NCBI RefSeq assembly: GCF_000308595.1
Contig: NZ_BAGA01000132.1
Coordinates: 109,538 to 173,537, forward strand
From: Nocardia higoensis NBRC 100133
GTDB lineage: Bacteria; Actinomycetota; Actinomycetes; Mycobacteriales; Mycobacteriaceae
Length of the DNA: 64,000 nt
Direction: 5' to 3'
Of this stretch, positions 50,721 to 60,075 are shown piece after piece (within the stretch, counting starts at the first letter, position 1; each line of letters begins with the position of its first letter). Below the pieces are notes generated by a model. The model ran no database searches. It was not told where the DNA came from and saw only the letters and a list, made by a program, of their open reading frames with translations. A program made the position numbers and the translations under genes.

Positions 50721-52126
50721 GCGCGGATTCCTTCGGGGGTGGCGGCCGCGGCCGCGCGAGCGGCGGCGGGCAGGGCGGCGGCGATACGGTCGAATGCGTC
50801 CTCGTCGAGCGCCGCGGAGACGAACCACGCCTCGAACGCGCTCGGCGGCGCGTAGACACCACCGTCGAGCAGCGCGTGGAAGAAAGCGGGAAAACGCCAG
50901 GTCTGACTCGCCTTGGCGGTGGCGTAGTCGGTGACCGGACGATCGGCGAAGAACACGCTCACCATATTGCCCGCGAACTGGACCTGATGCTCGACCCCGG
51001 CCGCGCTCAGCGCTTCGCCGAGCAGTCCGCCCAGGCGCTGGGCATTGCGGTCGAGCGCGGCGTACACCGCCTCGTCGGCGGCGCGCAGCGTGGCCAGGCC
51101 GGCCGCGACGGCCACCGGGTTCCCCGAGAGCGTGCCCGCCTGGTAGACCGGCCCGAGCGGGGCGAGCTGGTTCATGAACTCCGCGCGACCGCCGAACGCG
51201 GCGGCGGGCAGGCCGCCGCTCATCACCTTGCCGAAGGTGTAGAGATCGCCCGCCACGCCTTCGAGGCCGTACCAGCCCGAGCGGCTCACCCGGAAGCCGG
51301 TCATGACCTCGTCCACGATGAGCAGCGCGCCGTGCTTCGAGGTCAATTCACGCAGGCCCGCGTTGAAACCGGGCAGCGGGGCGACCGCGCCCATATTGCC
51401 CGCGGCGGCCTCGGTGATCACACAGGCGATCTCGCCCGGGTCGGCCTCGAAGGCGGCGGCCACGGCGGCGAGGTCGTTGTAGGGCAGCACGATGGTGTCG
51501 GCGGCCTGCGCGCCGGTCACGCCGGGTGAGGTGGGCAGACCGAGGGTGGCCACGCCCGAACCGGCGTCGGCCAGCAGCGCGTCCACGTGACCGTGATAGC
51601 ACCCGGCGAACTTGATGATCTTGGTGCGTCCGGTGCAGCCGCGCGCCAGGCGCACCGCGCTCATGGTGGCCTCGGTGCCGGAGTTCACCAGCCGGACCCG
51701 CTCGACGGGCTCGACGCGCTCGACGATGAGCTCGGCCAGTTCGACCTCGCCCTCGGTCGGGGCGCCGAACGACAGTCCGCCGGTCGCGGCTTCGCGCACG
51801 GCCTCGACCACCGCCGGATGCGCGTGGCCGAGGATCATCGGACCCCAGGAGCAGACGAGATCGACGTACTCGTTGCCGTCGGCGTCGGTCAGCGTGTAGC
51901 CGTCTGCCGAGGCGATGAAGCGGGGCGTCCCGCCGACGCCGGTGAAGGCGCGAACCGGCGAATTGACCCCACCGGGGATCACCGAACTCGCCCGGGCGAA
52001 CAGGCGGGCGGACGCCGCCGCCGACGCGTCACCGATCGAGGAGGCACTGGTCGCGCGCGGAGAAGAACTCACGGCCTCCAGTGTCGCAGCCCCGTCCGAG
52101 GGCGTCGACGACAGGGTGTAGGACAC
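50717..52126 (-). CDS. hemL: Glutamate-1-semialdehyde 2,1-aminomutase
   Basis: HemL makes 5-aminolevulinate from glutamate-1-semialdehyde with PLP/PMP, the step after HemA. The 469-residue protein is an aminotransferase III fold; the PLP lysine is in LYTFGKVMSGGLPAAAFGG, the phosphate site in NSGTEATMSAVRLARG, and the Asp in LLIVDEVMTGFR. The N-terminal 35-40 residues are Ser/Ala-rich and a later GTG (52072) could be the real start. It heads the ccs operon on the minus strand. Confidence 0.95.
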   Translation of the reverse strand: MSYTLSSTPSDGAATLEAVSSSPRATSASSIGDASAAASARLFARASSVIPGGVNSPVRAFTGVGGTPRFIASADGYTLTDADGNEYVDLVCSWGPMILGHAHPAVVEAVREAATGGLSFGAPTEGEVELAELIVERVEPVERVRLVNSGTEATMSAVRLARGCTGRTKIIKFAGCYHGHVDALLADAGSGVATLGLPTSPGVTGAQAADTIVLPYNDLAAVAAAFEADPGEIACVITEAAAGNMGAVAPLPGFNAGLRELTSKHGALLIVDEVMTGFRVSRSGWYGLEGVAGDLYTFGKVMSGGLPAAAFGGRAEFMNQLAPLGPVYQAGTLSGNPVAVAAGLATLRAADEAVYAALDRNAQRLGGLLGEALSAAGVEHQVQFAGNMVSVFFADRPVTDYATAKASQTWRFPAFFHALLDGGVYAPPSAFEAWFVSAALDEDAFDRIAAALPAAARAAAAATPEGIRA

Positions 52127-52238
52127 GTGACACGCACCGCAACGACGCGCCGGAAATTGTTTCGGCCGGATTACCCGCGACGGGGACGAGCGATGCGTAA
52201 TCTCTGTGCGTCGGGCACCCTGCGTCGGGAAGGTTCAC

Positions 52239-52658
52239 ATGCGTCCAGCTTCGGTCAGCTCAGCGTCGGTCAGCTCTGCGGCAGGTTTCGTGGCGGTCAC
52301 CACGGCGGCTCTGGCCGCGCTGGTTCTCTGCGCCGGTCCGGCCGCGGCCGCCGAGCCGGTGCTCGATGTCGAGCAGGGCCGCGCGGGCGCCCATCTCAAC
52401 CACGACGAGACCGTCTGGCTGGCCGGTGGCCCGATTCCGGCGCTGGTGACGATGGTGATCCCGCCCGGCGTGATCGGCGCGGGCCTGCAGCCGGACACCA
52501 AGCTGTGGCGCGACGAGAACGGCAATATCCACGCGTCGCTGCGTCAGGTGATCTCCGAGAGCGCCCGCCACCCCGACGGCACCGTCTCGATCTTCCTCAA
52601 CGCGCCCGGCACCCGCCACGGACGCGTGCTCGATGTCTATCAGGACTGGAGCGACTGA
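52239..52658 (+). CDS. Secreted hypothetical protein
   Basis: A 139-residue protein with an N-terminal signal peptide (SAAGFVAVTTAALAALVLCAGPAAAAEP; cleavage probably after AAAA). The mature part of about 95 residues contains GAHLNHDETVWLAGGPIPALVTMVIPP and ends RVLDVYQDWSD. I do not recognise the family. GGGAAGG precedes the ATG. The first codons carry a tandem TCGGTCAGCTC repeat. The 3' end overlaps the convergent membrane-protein gene by 19 nt. Confidence 0.72.
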   Translation: MRPASVSSASVSSAAGFVAVTTAALAALVLCAGPAAAAEPVLDVEQGRAGAHLNHDETVWLAGGPIPALVTMVIPPGVIGAGLQPDTKLWRDENGNIHASLRQVISESARHPDGTVSIFLNAPGTRHGRVLDVYQDWSD

Positions 52659-52891
52659 GCCCGCAGCGCCCGCGCGGCCGCGTCGACGACGGCGAGTCCG
52701 GCCAGCGCCACCAGCGCGGCGGACACCACCAGCCACGGCCCGACATAGCGAGCCGAGTCGTAGCCGGGCACGTCGCCCTGCGCCGCGAACGAGGTGTGCA
52801 CCACTCCGCTGCGCCAGCTCGCCACCGCGGCGACCACGAGCAGCACCGCCACCACGACCTCGACGGCCCCGATCACCCGATCTCGTCGCAT
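52640..52891 (-). CDS. Small two-helix membrane protein
   Basis: An 83-residue protein with a basic start MRRDRVIGAVE, helix one VVVAVLLVVAAVASW, a short loop (HTSFAAQGDVPGYDSARYVGP) and helix two WLVVSAALVALAGLAVVDAAA. An earlier in-frame start at 52924 adds 11 residues. Function unknown. Confidence 0.62.
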   Translation of the reverse strand: MRRDRVIGAVEVVVAVLLVVAAVASWRSGVVHTSFAAQGDVPGYDSARYVGPWLVVSAALVALAGLAVVDAAARALRAQSLQS

Positions 52892-52974
52892 GCCGCACGC
52901 TCCGTTCCGCTCGGCCGGGCCCACGCGCCCGGTTCAGCCCGCCGCGATCCTCTCATGAGCCTGCGCGCGTGGCC

Positions 52975-53568
52975 TCACGCTCCGCTCCCCGCTGTCGGGT
53001 CGTCGGTGCGCGCGGCCAGGGCTTCGGTCAACGCCGCCCGCAGCGCGCGATGGTCCTTGGCCCAGGCCTGGGCCTGTCCGCCCGCACGGAAGCGCAGCCC
53101 GATGCCGGTGCGCCTGCGCGGCACTCCGCTCAATTCACCCAGCGCCCTGGCGGATTTCCATTCGTCTTCGGTCCAGGAGTTCGCGTCGTCCCACGAAACG
53201 CCGGCCAGCGATGCCGCGTCCAGCGGACCGACCCCGTGTTCGGGCAGGACTTCGAGAATGTCCGAGAGCGGGACGGTTTCGGCGCCCTGCTGCAGCGCCG
53301 AGTTCGTGAGCCGTACGCTGACGTGCGTGCGCGCGGCCAGCACCTGGACGGATGAGAAAGCGGCGATCAGAGCGCCGCAGAAGATCAGGGCGAACCAGTG
53401 CGGCGTCGTGCCGGTCGCCATTTCGATCACCAGGATCAGCGCGCAGCCGATGGGCCCGTAGGTCACGGCCCGCCAGCGTGCTCCCGGTTCGTAGAACAGG
53501 ACGGTCTCGTCGGCGGGACCGGACCGATTCTCGTGGACTTCGCCGACATCCCTGTCGGTCACGCGCAA
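52975..53568 (-). CDS. Membrane protein with PH-like cytoplasmic domain
   Basis: A 197-residue protein. Two hydrophobic helices (AVTYGPIGCALILVIEMATG and WFALIFCGALIAAFSSVQVLA) form a hairpin, followed by a domain of about 100 residues (RTHVSVRLTNSALQQGAETVPLSDILEVLP...), which looks like a PH-type bacterial membrane domain with SWDDANSWTEDEWKSARALGELSG. A similar gene lies near hemB in Mycobacterium (Rv0513). Function unknown. Confidence 0.7.
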   Translation of the reverse strand: MRVTDRDVGEVHENRSGPADETVLFYEPGARWRAVTYGPIGCALILVIEMATGTTPHWFALIFCGALIAAFSSVQVLAARTHVSVRLTNSALQQGAETVPLSDILEVLPEHGVGPLDAASLAGVSWDDANSWTEDEWKSARALGELSGVPRRRTGIGLRFRAGGQAQAWAKDHRALRAALTEALAARTDDPTAGSGA

Positions 53569-53587
53569 GCCCCCGCCCGCGCTGCCG

Positions 53588-53707
53588 TCAGCCGACCAGC
53601 CCGGGCAGCAGGAGCAGGGCCACAGTGACCAGTCCGAACAGAACCAGCAGGCCGAGGACGATCATGTCTTTCCGAATGCTGTGCGGCTGTTGGATCACCA
53701 CGCGCAT
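53588..53707 (-). CDS. 39-residue single-pass membrane protein
   Basis: The short product begins MRVVIQQPHSIRKDMIVLGL and continues as one transmembrane helix to LPGLVG. GGAGG lies six nt before the ATG at 53707. An upstream in-frame ATG at 53803 gives an unconvincing polar extension. It is 19 nt upstream of the PH-like membrane-protein gene and on the same strand. Confidence 0.55.
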   Translation of the reverse strand: MRVVIQQPHSIRKDMIVLGLLVLFGLVTVALLLLPGLVG

Positions 53708-53860
53708 CGATGCCTCCGATCTCCCGGATGTCCCCGGACATCGCCCGCGCCGAGCGCGTAACGAATGACCGTCGACCACCGGTTCCCATGTCTCCTGTGA
53801 CAACCCTCACGATACAGGCCGAGCGCATTGCGGCCAATTCGATGGAATGCCAACCCCGGT

Positions 53861-54445
53861 TCACTTCTTCGTTATGGAGAAGTACCCGTTCGACTCCGGC
53901 CGGTAACTTCCGTAGAGCGCGCCGCCGGCGAGCACACCCTGCACGACGGCCACCGCGCCCGCCACGAAAGCCGCCGCACCCCCGGATCCACCCAGCCCGA
54001 ACAGGGCGAACAACGCTCCGATCACGAGCCAGACGCCACCCACCGTCAGCACCGTGCGGCTCCACGGACGCCCCTTGGTGAACAGGTACACCGCCCCCGC
54101 CCCGGCCGCCGCCAGCACCAGTCCGGCCATGACGAGGAACACCGCGTACATGGAGACGTATAACTGCGCCCCGGCCTCCGGCAGCGGCTGCTGCGCGTCT
54201 TCGACGAGCAGGCGCTCCACCTCGGCGCGATTGCTCAGGGTGTCGATCGCGCCCGCGATCACCCGCACGACGCCGAGGGCGATCACGGCCCACCACAAGT
54301 GGGCGGCCGTGCGCACGCTTTCCGGGGCGGGCTCGGGTTTCGCCGGGTACGCACCCGGCGGCAGCGATCCGGACGGAAGCCCACCGGGGGGCACGAAACC
54401 GCGCGGGTAGCCGCCGGGCGGAGTAGGGCTCGGTGGCTGCGTCAC
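53861..54445 (-). CDS. Proline-rich four-helix membrane protein
   Basis: A 194-residue protein with a Pro/Gly-rich cytoplasmic N-terminus (PTPPGGYPRGFVPPGGLPSGSLPPGAYP) and four transmembrane helices beginning near residue 47 (AAHLWWAVIALGVVRVIAGAID). The pattern is common in actinobacterial envelope proteins of unknown function. Its GTG overlaps the hemB stop by 4 nt, so it is translated with hemB. Confidence 0.72.
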   Translation of the reverse strand: MTQPPSPTPPGGYPRGFVPPGGLPSGSLPPGAYPAKPEPAPESVRTAAHLWWAVIALGVVRVIAGAIDTLSNRAEVERLLVEDAQQPLPEAGAQLYVSMYAVFLVMAGLVLAAAGAGAVYLFTKGRPWSRTVLTVGGVWLVIGALFALFGLGGSGGAAAFVAGAVAVVQGVLAGGALYGSYRPESNGYFSITKK

Positions 54446-55419
54446 GACAGCCGGAGCGCGGCCTCGGTCGCCCAGTAGGTGAGGACGATATCGGCCCCGG
54501 CCCGCCGGATGGCGGTGAGCGACTCGAGGATGGCGGCATCGCGATCGATCCAGCCGCGCTCGGCGGCGGCGGTGATCATCGAGTACTCGCCCGAGATCTG
54601 GTAGGCAGCCACCGGGACGGTGGCGCGATCGGCGACCTCGCGCAGGATGTCCAGGTAGGCCATCGCCGGTTTCACCATGACGATGTCGGCGCCCTCGGCC
54701 AGATCCAGATCGAGTTCGCGCAGCGACTCCCTACGATTGGCCGGATCCTGCTGGTAGGTGCGGCGATCGCCCTCCAGCGAGGACGAGACGGCCTCGCGGA
54801 ACGGGCCGTAGAAGGCGGAGGCGTACTTGGCGGCATAGGCCAGGACACCGGTGTCGGTGCGGCCCACCGCGTCCAGCCCGCGCCGGATGGCGCCGACCTG
54901 GCCGTCCATCATGCCGCTGGTGCCGAGCAGGTCCGCGCCGGCTTCGGCCTGGGCGATGGCCATGTCCACGTAGCGGTGCAGGGTGGCGTCGTTGTCCACC
55001 TGACCGTCGGGAGCGAGCACGCCGCAGTGCCCGTGATCGGTGAACTCGTCGAGGCAGGTGTCGGCCATCACGACGGTGGAATCGCCGACCTCCTCGGCCA
55101 GCGCGCGCAGGCCGCGATTGAGGATGCCGTCGGGGTCGCTGGCCTGACTGCCCGCGGCGTCCTTGTCCTCGGGCAGCGGCACGCCGAAGAGCATCAGGCC
55201 GCCGACGCCCGCGGCGACCGCCTCGACGGCGGCCTTGCGCAGCGAATCCATCGAATGTTGTTGCACGCCCGGCATGGAGCCGATCTCGCGCGGTTCGTCG
55301 AGCCCGTCGGCCACGAACATCGGCAGCACCAAATGCCGTGGCTCCAGGCTGGTCTCGGCCACGAGACGACGCAACGCGGGAGTGCGGCGCAACCGTCGGG
55401 GGCGGTCCGTTCCGGTCAT
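54442..55419 (-). CDS. hemB: Delta-aminolevulinic acid dehydratase
   Basis: HemB condenses two 5-aminolevulinate molecules to porphobilinogen. The 325-residue protein has the two active-site lysine regions (LAYAAKYASAFYGPFREA and DIVMVKPAMAYLDI) and the metal site DTCLDEFTDHGHCG. The middle position of the classic three-Cys zinc site is Asp, giving Cys-Asp-Cys. It lies in the same haem region as hemD, hemC and hemA but is separated from them by a small plus-strand gene. Confidence 0.96.
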   Translation of the reverse strand: MTGTDRPRRLRRTPALRRLVAETSLEPRHLVLPMFVADGLDEPREIGSMPGVQQHSMDSLRKAAVEAVAAGVGGLMLFGVPLPEDKDAAGSQASDPDGILNRGLRALAEEVGDSTVVMADTCLDEFTDHGHCGVLAPDGQVDNDATLHRYVDMAIAQAEAGADLLGTSGMMDGQVGAIRRGLDAVGRTDTGVLAYAAKYASAFYGPFREAVSSSLEGDRRTYQQDPANRRESLRELDLDLAEGADIVMVKPAMAYLDILREVADRATVPVAAYQISGEYSMITAAAERGWIDRDAAILESLTAIRRAGADIVLTYWATEAALRLS

Positions 55420-55593
55420 GAACCGCACGATACGCCTGCGCGGCGGGCCCGGCTCGGGCGGCCGTTTCCGCGCACCCCGGCGAATGGCGAAAACCCTTGC
55501 GGCCAGCCGTTTTCTGTCGGAGGCCACGGGTACAATCGAAGATGTGTTCGAGGGAATCCGCACCGGGTTCCCGATCGCGAGGGGAGGATGCCG

Positions 55594-55887
55594 GTGGCCA
55601 CCACCGCAACCGCACGGCCGCAGGGGCGCAGCACCCGGACCATCACGCCGTACCAGCCGCTGGAGAAGCAACCGCTGCCCGCGGGCAGGCCCCGTTCCTG
55701 GTACATCACCCACAACCGCAGGCTCAAGGCCATGCGCCTGTCCATCGCCCTGCTCGACTCGGGCATCCACTACCCCGCCCAGGCCAGCAACGAGAAGATC
55801 CGGCGTACCGCCGAGGCCGTCGGCATCCGGCCGCCCTCGGATCGCACCTGCCGGCTGGTGCGCACACTGCTGCGCTACAGCCGCTGA
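55594..55887 (+). CDS. Conserved hypothetical protein, basic
   Basis: A 97-residue basic protein. The first 35 residues are Thr/Arg/Pro-rich (ATTATARPQGRSTRTITPYQPLEKQPLP); the rest is helical: RSWYITHNRRLKAMRLSIALLDSGIHYPAQASNEKIRRTAEAVGI. GGGAGG lies five nt before GTG 55594, which I prefer to the ATG two codons earlier. It has no recognised domain; basic residues could suggest nucleic-acid binding. It lies between hemB and hemD on the opposite strand. Confidence 0.65.
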   Translation: MATTATARPQGRSTRTITPYQPLEKQPLPAGRPRSWYITHNRRLKAMRLSIALLDSGIHYPAQASNEKIRRTAEAVGIRPPSDRTCRLVRTLLRYSR

Positions 55888-55894
55888 AACGCGG

Positions 55895-55922
55895 TGTGGC
55901 GGGCGCACACGCGCCCGCCACA
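55895..55922 (+). terminator. 12-bp hairpin terminator
   Basis: Bases 55895-55906 pair perfectly with 55911-55922 around ACAC, 7 nt past the stop of the plus-strand gene. A second hairpin (CCCGCGCT 55971-55978 with AGCGCGGG 55990-55997) may end the minus-strand hem transcript. Confidence 0.65.
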
Positions 55923-56060
55923 ATGCCCCACCCGCGTCAGCCGATGGGATGGCTGACGAAGCAATTCGGCCCCGCGCTCTCCATGCTCGAGCGCGGGGGA
56001 TCGACCACGCAGGCCGGCAGCTGAAGCAGTACCCGGAGCCGGTACCCCGGCTGAGGAGAC

Positions 56061-57623
56061 CTACCGGCTGCGGCGGCTCTTCTTGCGCGGCGGGGGCAGC
56101 AAACCCTCGGCGCGCAGGCGAGCGGCGTGCTCGGCGAGTGCCTCCACCAGCGGACCCACCTGCGCGACCTCGGGCTGCACGTCCACGCGCAGACCGAACT
56201 CCACGGCGGTCTCGGCGGTCTTCGGGCCGATGCACGCGACGATGGTGCGCGCGTGCGGCTTGCCCGCGATGCCGACCAGGTTGCGGACCGTGGAGGACGA
56301 GGTGAACAGGACCGCGTCGAAACCGCCGGTCTTGATCATCTCGCGGGTCTCCGCGGGCGGCGGCGAAGCGCGCACCGTGCGGTAGGCGGTCACGTCGTCG
56401 ATCTCCCAGCCGCGGTCGCGCAGGCCTTCGGCCAGGGTCTCGGTGGCGATGTCGGCGCGCGGCAGCAGCACACGGTTGACCGGATCGAAGACGTCGTCAT
56501 AGGGCGGGAAGTCGGCCAGCAAACCCTCCGAGGACTGCTCGCCCGAGGGCACCAGCTCGGGGTTGATGCCGAAGGAGCGCACCTTCTCGGCGGTCGCCTC
56601 GCCCACGCAGGCGATCTTCACGCCGGAGAACGCGCGGGCGTCCAGACCGAACTCGGCGAACTTCTCCCACACCGCGCGCACCGCGTTGGTTGAGGTGAAG
56701 ACCACCCACTGGTAGCGGCCGTCGACCAGGCCCTTGACCGCGCGCTCCATCTGCGCGGGGCTGCGCGGCGGCTCGACGGCGATGGTCGGCACCTCCATCG
56801 GGATGGCGCCGTGGGTGACCAGCCGCTCGCTCATCTCGGCGGCCTGATCCTTGGTGCGCGGCACCAGTACGGTCCAGCCGTAGAGCGCGCGAGACTCCCA
56901 CCACGACATCTTCGACCGGCTGGAGACCGCCTTGCCGATGGTCACCACCAGCGGGCCGACCAGCTCGGAGGCGGCGCTGTTGAGGGTGGCCAGGGTCGCC
57001 TCGATGGTGCGCTGCTGACGGGTGGTGCCGCGCACGGTCACCGCGACCGGGGTCTGCGAGGCCATGCCGTGCTCCACCAAGGCGCTGGCGGTCTCGGCCA
57101 GGTGCCCGGAGGTGGCGTGCAGCACCAGCGGGCCGGGCGCCGCGGCCAGCGCCGCCCAGTCGACCTCGCCGCGGACGTCGGCCTCGGTGTGGCCGGAGCC
57201 GAGCGCGATGCCCGCGTAGCTGGGCACCGCCGAGCCGTTGGGCAGGCCGGGCAGCACCTCGAAGACCATATGCGAGCGGGTGACCGTGGTGACCTCGGTG
57301 ATCACCGAGTCGGTGGTCAGCGGGTCGCCCGCGACGACGCGCACCACATCGTGACCGTTGCGGGCCTCGGCGATCAGGGTCTTGGCGACTTCGGCGGGCT
57401 CGCCGAGGGCGGGACGCACGTCCACCGGACGCGTGCCGTCCTCGTTCTCCTCGACCCGGCTGCCGATCAGCGCGAGGACGCCCTTGTCGACATCGGGGTC
57501 GGTGAAGGCCAGCGTCGCCCTGCCGAGCACCTCGCGCGCACGCACGGTGAGCAGCGCCGGGTCGCCGGGACCCGACCCGACGAACAGAATCCGACCGGGG
57601 TGCTTCTTGGTGGCTCGGCTCAT
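56061..57623 (-). CDS. hemD: Uroporphyrinogen-III methyltransferase/synthase fusion
   Basis: A 520-residue fusion. The N-terminal half is a CobA/precorrin-type methyltransferase (GRILFVGSGPGDPALLTVRAREVLGRATLAFTDPDV), degenerate in places: the family VVRLKxGDP site reads VVRVVAGDP. The C-terminal half is uroporphyrinogen-III synthase (LYGWTVLVPRTKDQAAEMSERL ... FTSTNAVRAVWEKF ... VACIGPKTAETAVEFGL). HemD cyclises hydroxymethylbilane made by HemC just upstream. The actinobacterial CobA-HemD fusion is common. The tail is basic. The start overlaps the hemC stop by 4 nt. Confidence 0.93.
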   Translation of the reverse strand: MSRATKKHPGRILFVGSGPGDPALLTVRAREVLGRATLAFTDPDVDKGVLALIGSRVEENEDGTRPVDVRPALGEPAEVAKTLIAEARNGHDVVRVVAGDPLTTDSVITEVTTVTRSHMVFEVLPGLPNGSAVPSYAGIALGSGHTEADVRGEVDWAALAAAPGPLVLHATSGHLAETASALVEHGMASQTPVAVTVRGTTRQQRTIEATLATLNSAASELVGPLVVTIGKAVSSRSKMSWWESRALYGWTVLVPRTKDQAAEMSERLVTHGAIPMEVPTIAVEPPRSPAQMERAVKGLVDGRYQWVVFTSTNAVRAVWEKFAEFGLDARAFSGVKIACVGEATAEKVRSFGINPELVPSGEQSSEGLLADFPPYDDVFDPVNRVLLPRADIATETLAEGLRDRGWEIDDVTAYRTVRASPPPAETREMIKTGGFDAVLFTSSSTVRNLVGIAGKPHARTIVACIGPKTAETAVEFGLRVDVQPEVAQVGPLVEALAEHAARLRAEGLLPPPRKKSRRSR

Positions 57624-58645
57624 TGAGGGTTCTCCATCGGACTGGGATTGCTGAAGTCTGTGTCTGGCCGGCTCACGTCGGCGAGCAGGTCGCGCGCGCC
57701 GAGTTCCAGCAGTTCGCGAGCCAGCGCGCGGCCGAGTTCGGCCGCCCGGGTCGGGTCGCCGACCACCGAGGCGCGCAGCACCTCCGAGCCGTCGATCGCG
57801 GCAGCGCAACCGCGTAGCGACAGCTCCTCGACGATCCTGCCGTCGTCGTCGAGTGATTCGACGACCTCGGCCAGCGCCCCGACCGGCGCGGTGCATCCGG
57901 CTTCCAATTCGGCCAGCAGCGCGCGTTCGGCCACCACCGAGGCTCTGGTCGCCGCGTCGTCGAGCACCGACAGCGCCTCCACCAGCGCGCTGTCCCCACT
58001 GCGACATTCGACGGCCAGCGCGCCCTGCGCCGGGGCGGGGAGCATCTGCACGGGTTCCAGCGCCTCGGTCACCGACTCGGTGCGGCCGATGCGGGACAGC
58101 CCGGCGCGGGCGACCACGACGGCGTCGAGCTCACCGGAACTCACCCTGCCCAGCCGGGTGTCGAGGTTGCCGCGCAACGGCAGGATCTCCAGGCCGAGGC
58201 CGAGCGCGCGCAACTGCGCGATGCGGCGCGGCGCGGAGGTGCCGACCGTGGAGCCCGCGGGTAGCTCGCCCAGCACCAGGCCGTCGCGCGCCACCAAGGC
58301 GTCGCGCGGGTCCTCTCTGGGCGGGATCGCGGCGATCGTGAAGCGGTCGTCGGGGGCGGTCGGCAGGTCCTTGTAGGAGTGCACCGCCACGTCGATGGTG
58401 CCCGCGAGGAGTTCGTCGCGCAGGGCCGAGGTGAACACTCCGACGCCGATCTTGGCCACCGGGTCGGAGGACAGATCGCCCGGTGTCTTGATCGCCACCA
58501 GCTCGGCCGGATGGCCCGCGGCGATCAGCGCGTCACGCACGGTGCCCGCCTGAGTCATCGCCAGCAGGCTGCCGCGGGTGCCGATGCGTAACGGGGTGCC
58601 CGTTCCCACCGCGGTCACGTTGCCCTCTTCCTGCGCGACGGTCAT
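57620..58645 (-). CDS. hemC: Porphobilinogen deaminase
   Basis: HemC links four porphobilinogen molecules to hydroxymethylbilane. The 341-residue protein has the opening RIGTRGSLLAMTQAGTVRDAL, the KDLPT active-site strand (VAVHSYKDLPTA), and the cofactor cysteine in ELEAGCTAPVGALAE that holds the dipyrromethane. The ATG overlaps the hemA stop by 4 nt. Order rex-hemA-hemC-hemD is the same as in Streptomyces. Confidence 0.96.
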   Translation of the reverse strand: MTVAQEEGNVTAVGTGTPLRIGTRGSLLAMTQAGTVRDALIAAGHPAELVAIKTPGDLSSDPVAKIGVGVFTSALRDELLAGTIDVAVHSYKDLPTAPDDRFTIAAIPPREDPRDALVARDGLVLGELPAGSTVGTSAPRRIAQLRALGLGLEILPLRGNLDTRLGRVSSGELDAVVVARAGLSRIGRTESVTEALEPVQMLPAPAQGALAVECRSGDSALVEALSVLDDAATRASVVAERALLAELEAGCTAPVGALAEVVESLDDDGRIVEELSLRGCAAAIDGSEVLRASVVGDPTRAAELGRALARELLELGARDLLADVSRPDTDFSNPSPMENPQ

Positions 58646-60075
58646 GCCGGGGTCTCCTCCTCACCGAGGTACTGCTCGAGGCCCAGGGTGTGCCCGGGCG
58701 TGAAGTCGTCGGCCAGGCCGGCGTTGGGGTCCTTGCCGATCGTGCTGATCTCCATCGGCGCGGCCACCGCTTGAGCCGCGCCCGGCTTGAGTTCGAACAG
58801 CTCGCGCAGCGCTTCGGCGTAGCTGTCGCCGCCCGGGGTCGAGGCCAGCTGCTTGACCCGCACCGTCGGCGTGTGCAGCAGTTTGTCCACCACCCGGCGC
58901 ACCGTGCGCGCGACCTCGTCGCGTTCGGGTTCGGCCAGGGCGGGCAGCCGCGAATCCAGGCGCAGCAGTTCGGCCTCGACCACCTCGGCGGCGCGCTGGC
59001 GCAGGGCCGCGACGGTGGGGGTCACCTCGGCCATCCGCTGACCGGCCAGGTACTTGGCGAGTTCCTCGGCGACGATCGAGCGGGCGGCGGCGGTGTCGTC
59101 GGCCGCGGCGCCCGCGGCCGGATCGCGCTGCAGCGACTCGATGTCGATGACCGCGACGCCGGGCAGTCCGGCCACCGCGGGCTCCACATCGCGCGGCAGA
59201 CCGAGATCGCAGAACACCAGCGGACGTTCACCGACCGGGAATTCGGCGCGGTCGCGGTCGGCGAGCGCGCGGTGGGTGTCGGCCAGGGTGATCACCGCGC
59301 CGACCGCGCCGGTACAGGAGAGCACCACGTCGGCGCCGGACATCGCCTCGGGCAGCCGGGACAGTTCCAGCGCCGCGGATTCCACCCCGTGCGAGGCGGC
59401 GGTCTCGGCCAGCCGGTGCGCCCGGTCGATGGTGCGGTTGACCACGATGATGCGGCCGATGCCGCCGCGGGCCAGGTGCGCGACCGACAGCCCGCCCATC
59501 GCGCCCGCGCCGACCACCACGGCGGTCTTGCCCGCCAGATCGCCGAGCACCTGCCGGGAGCGGTCGAGCGCGACCGAGACCACCGACGCGCCCGCGCGGT
59601 CGATGCCGGTCTCGGCGTGCACGCGCTTGCCGACCCGCAGCGAGTGCTGGGCCAGCTCGTGCAGGGTGCGCCCGACGGCCTGCCGGTCGTCGGCGGTGGC
59701 GTAGGCGCCGCGGATCTGGCTGAGCACCTGCTGCTCGCCGACCACCATCGAGTCCAGGCCGCTGGCGACGGCGAACAGGTGCTCGGCGGCGGCCTCGCTG
59801 TAGCGCACGTAGGCGTGCTTGGTCAGTTCCGTCATGGGCAGGCCGGAATGGTCCGCGAGCAGTTCGCCGACCTCGGCCAGGCCGCCGTGGAAGGCGTCGA
59901 CCACGGCATAGACCTCGACGCGATTGCAGGTCGAGACGATCATCGCCTCGGAGATGTGGCTGGAGGCCAGCATGGTGTCGATCAGCTTGGGCCGATCGGC
60001 GTCGGTGATCGCCACCTTCTCGAGTACCGACACGGGGGCGCTCCGATGCGAGACCCCGACGAGAAGAACGCTCAT
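58642..60075 (-). CDS. hemA: Glutamyl-tRNA reductase
   Basis: HemA reduces glutamyl-tRNA with NADPH to glutamate-1-semialdehyde, the committed step of C5 haem synthesis. The 477-residue protein has the catalytic Cys50 in VSTCNRVEVY, the NADPH site VVVGAGAMGGLSVAHLARGG and the dimerisation region VRKVVDKLLHTPTVR-like VDKLLHTPTVRVKQLAS. It overlaps rex by 4 nt and is therefore likely to be under Rex control. Confidence 0.96.
   Translation of the reverse strand: MSVLLVGVSHRSAPVSVLEKVAITDADRPKLIDTMLASSHISEAMIVSTCNRVEVYAVVDAFHGGLAEVGELLADHSGLPMTELTKHAYVRYSEAAAEHLFAVASGLDSMVVGEQQVLSQIRGAYATADDRQAVGRTLHELAQHSLRVGKRVHAETGIDRAGASVVSVALDRSRQVLGDLAGKTAVVVGAGAMGGLSVAHLARGGIGRIIVVNRTIDRAHRLAETAASHGVESAALELSRLPEAMSGADVVLSCTGAVGAVITLADTHRALADRDRAEFPVGERPLVFCDLGLPRDVEPAVAGLPGVAVIDIESLQRDPAAGAAADDTAAARSIVAEELAKYLAGQRMAEVTPTVAALRQRAAEVVEAELLRLDSRLPALAEPERDEVARTVRRVVDKLLHTPTVRVKQLASTPGGDSYAEALRELFELKPGAAQAVAAPMEISTIGKDPNAGLADDFTPGHTLGLEQYLGEEETPA

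Noticed and set aside
52246..52281. Tandem TCGGTCAGCTC repeats at the start of the secreted protein gene
   Set aside because: They lie within the signal peptide codons and read in frame as Ser/Val/Ala repeats, so no separate regulatory role is needed.
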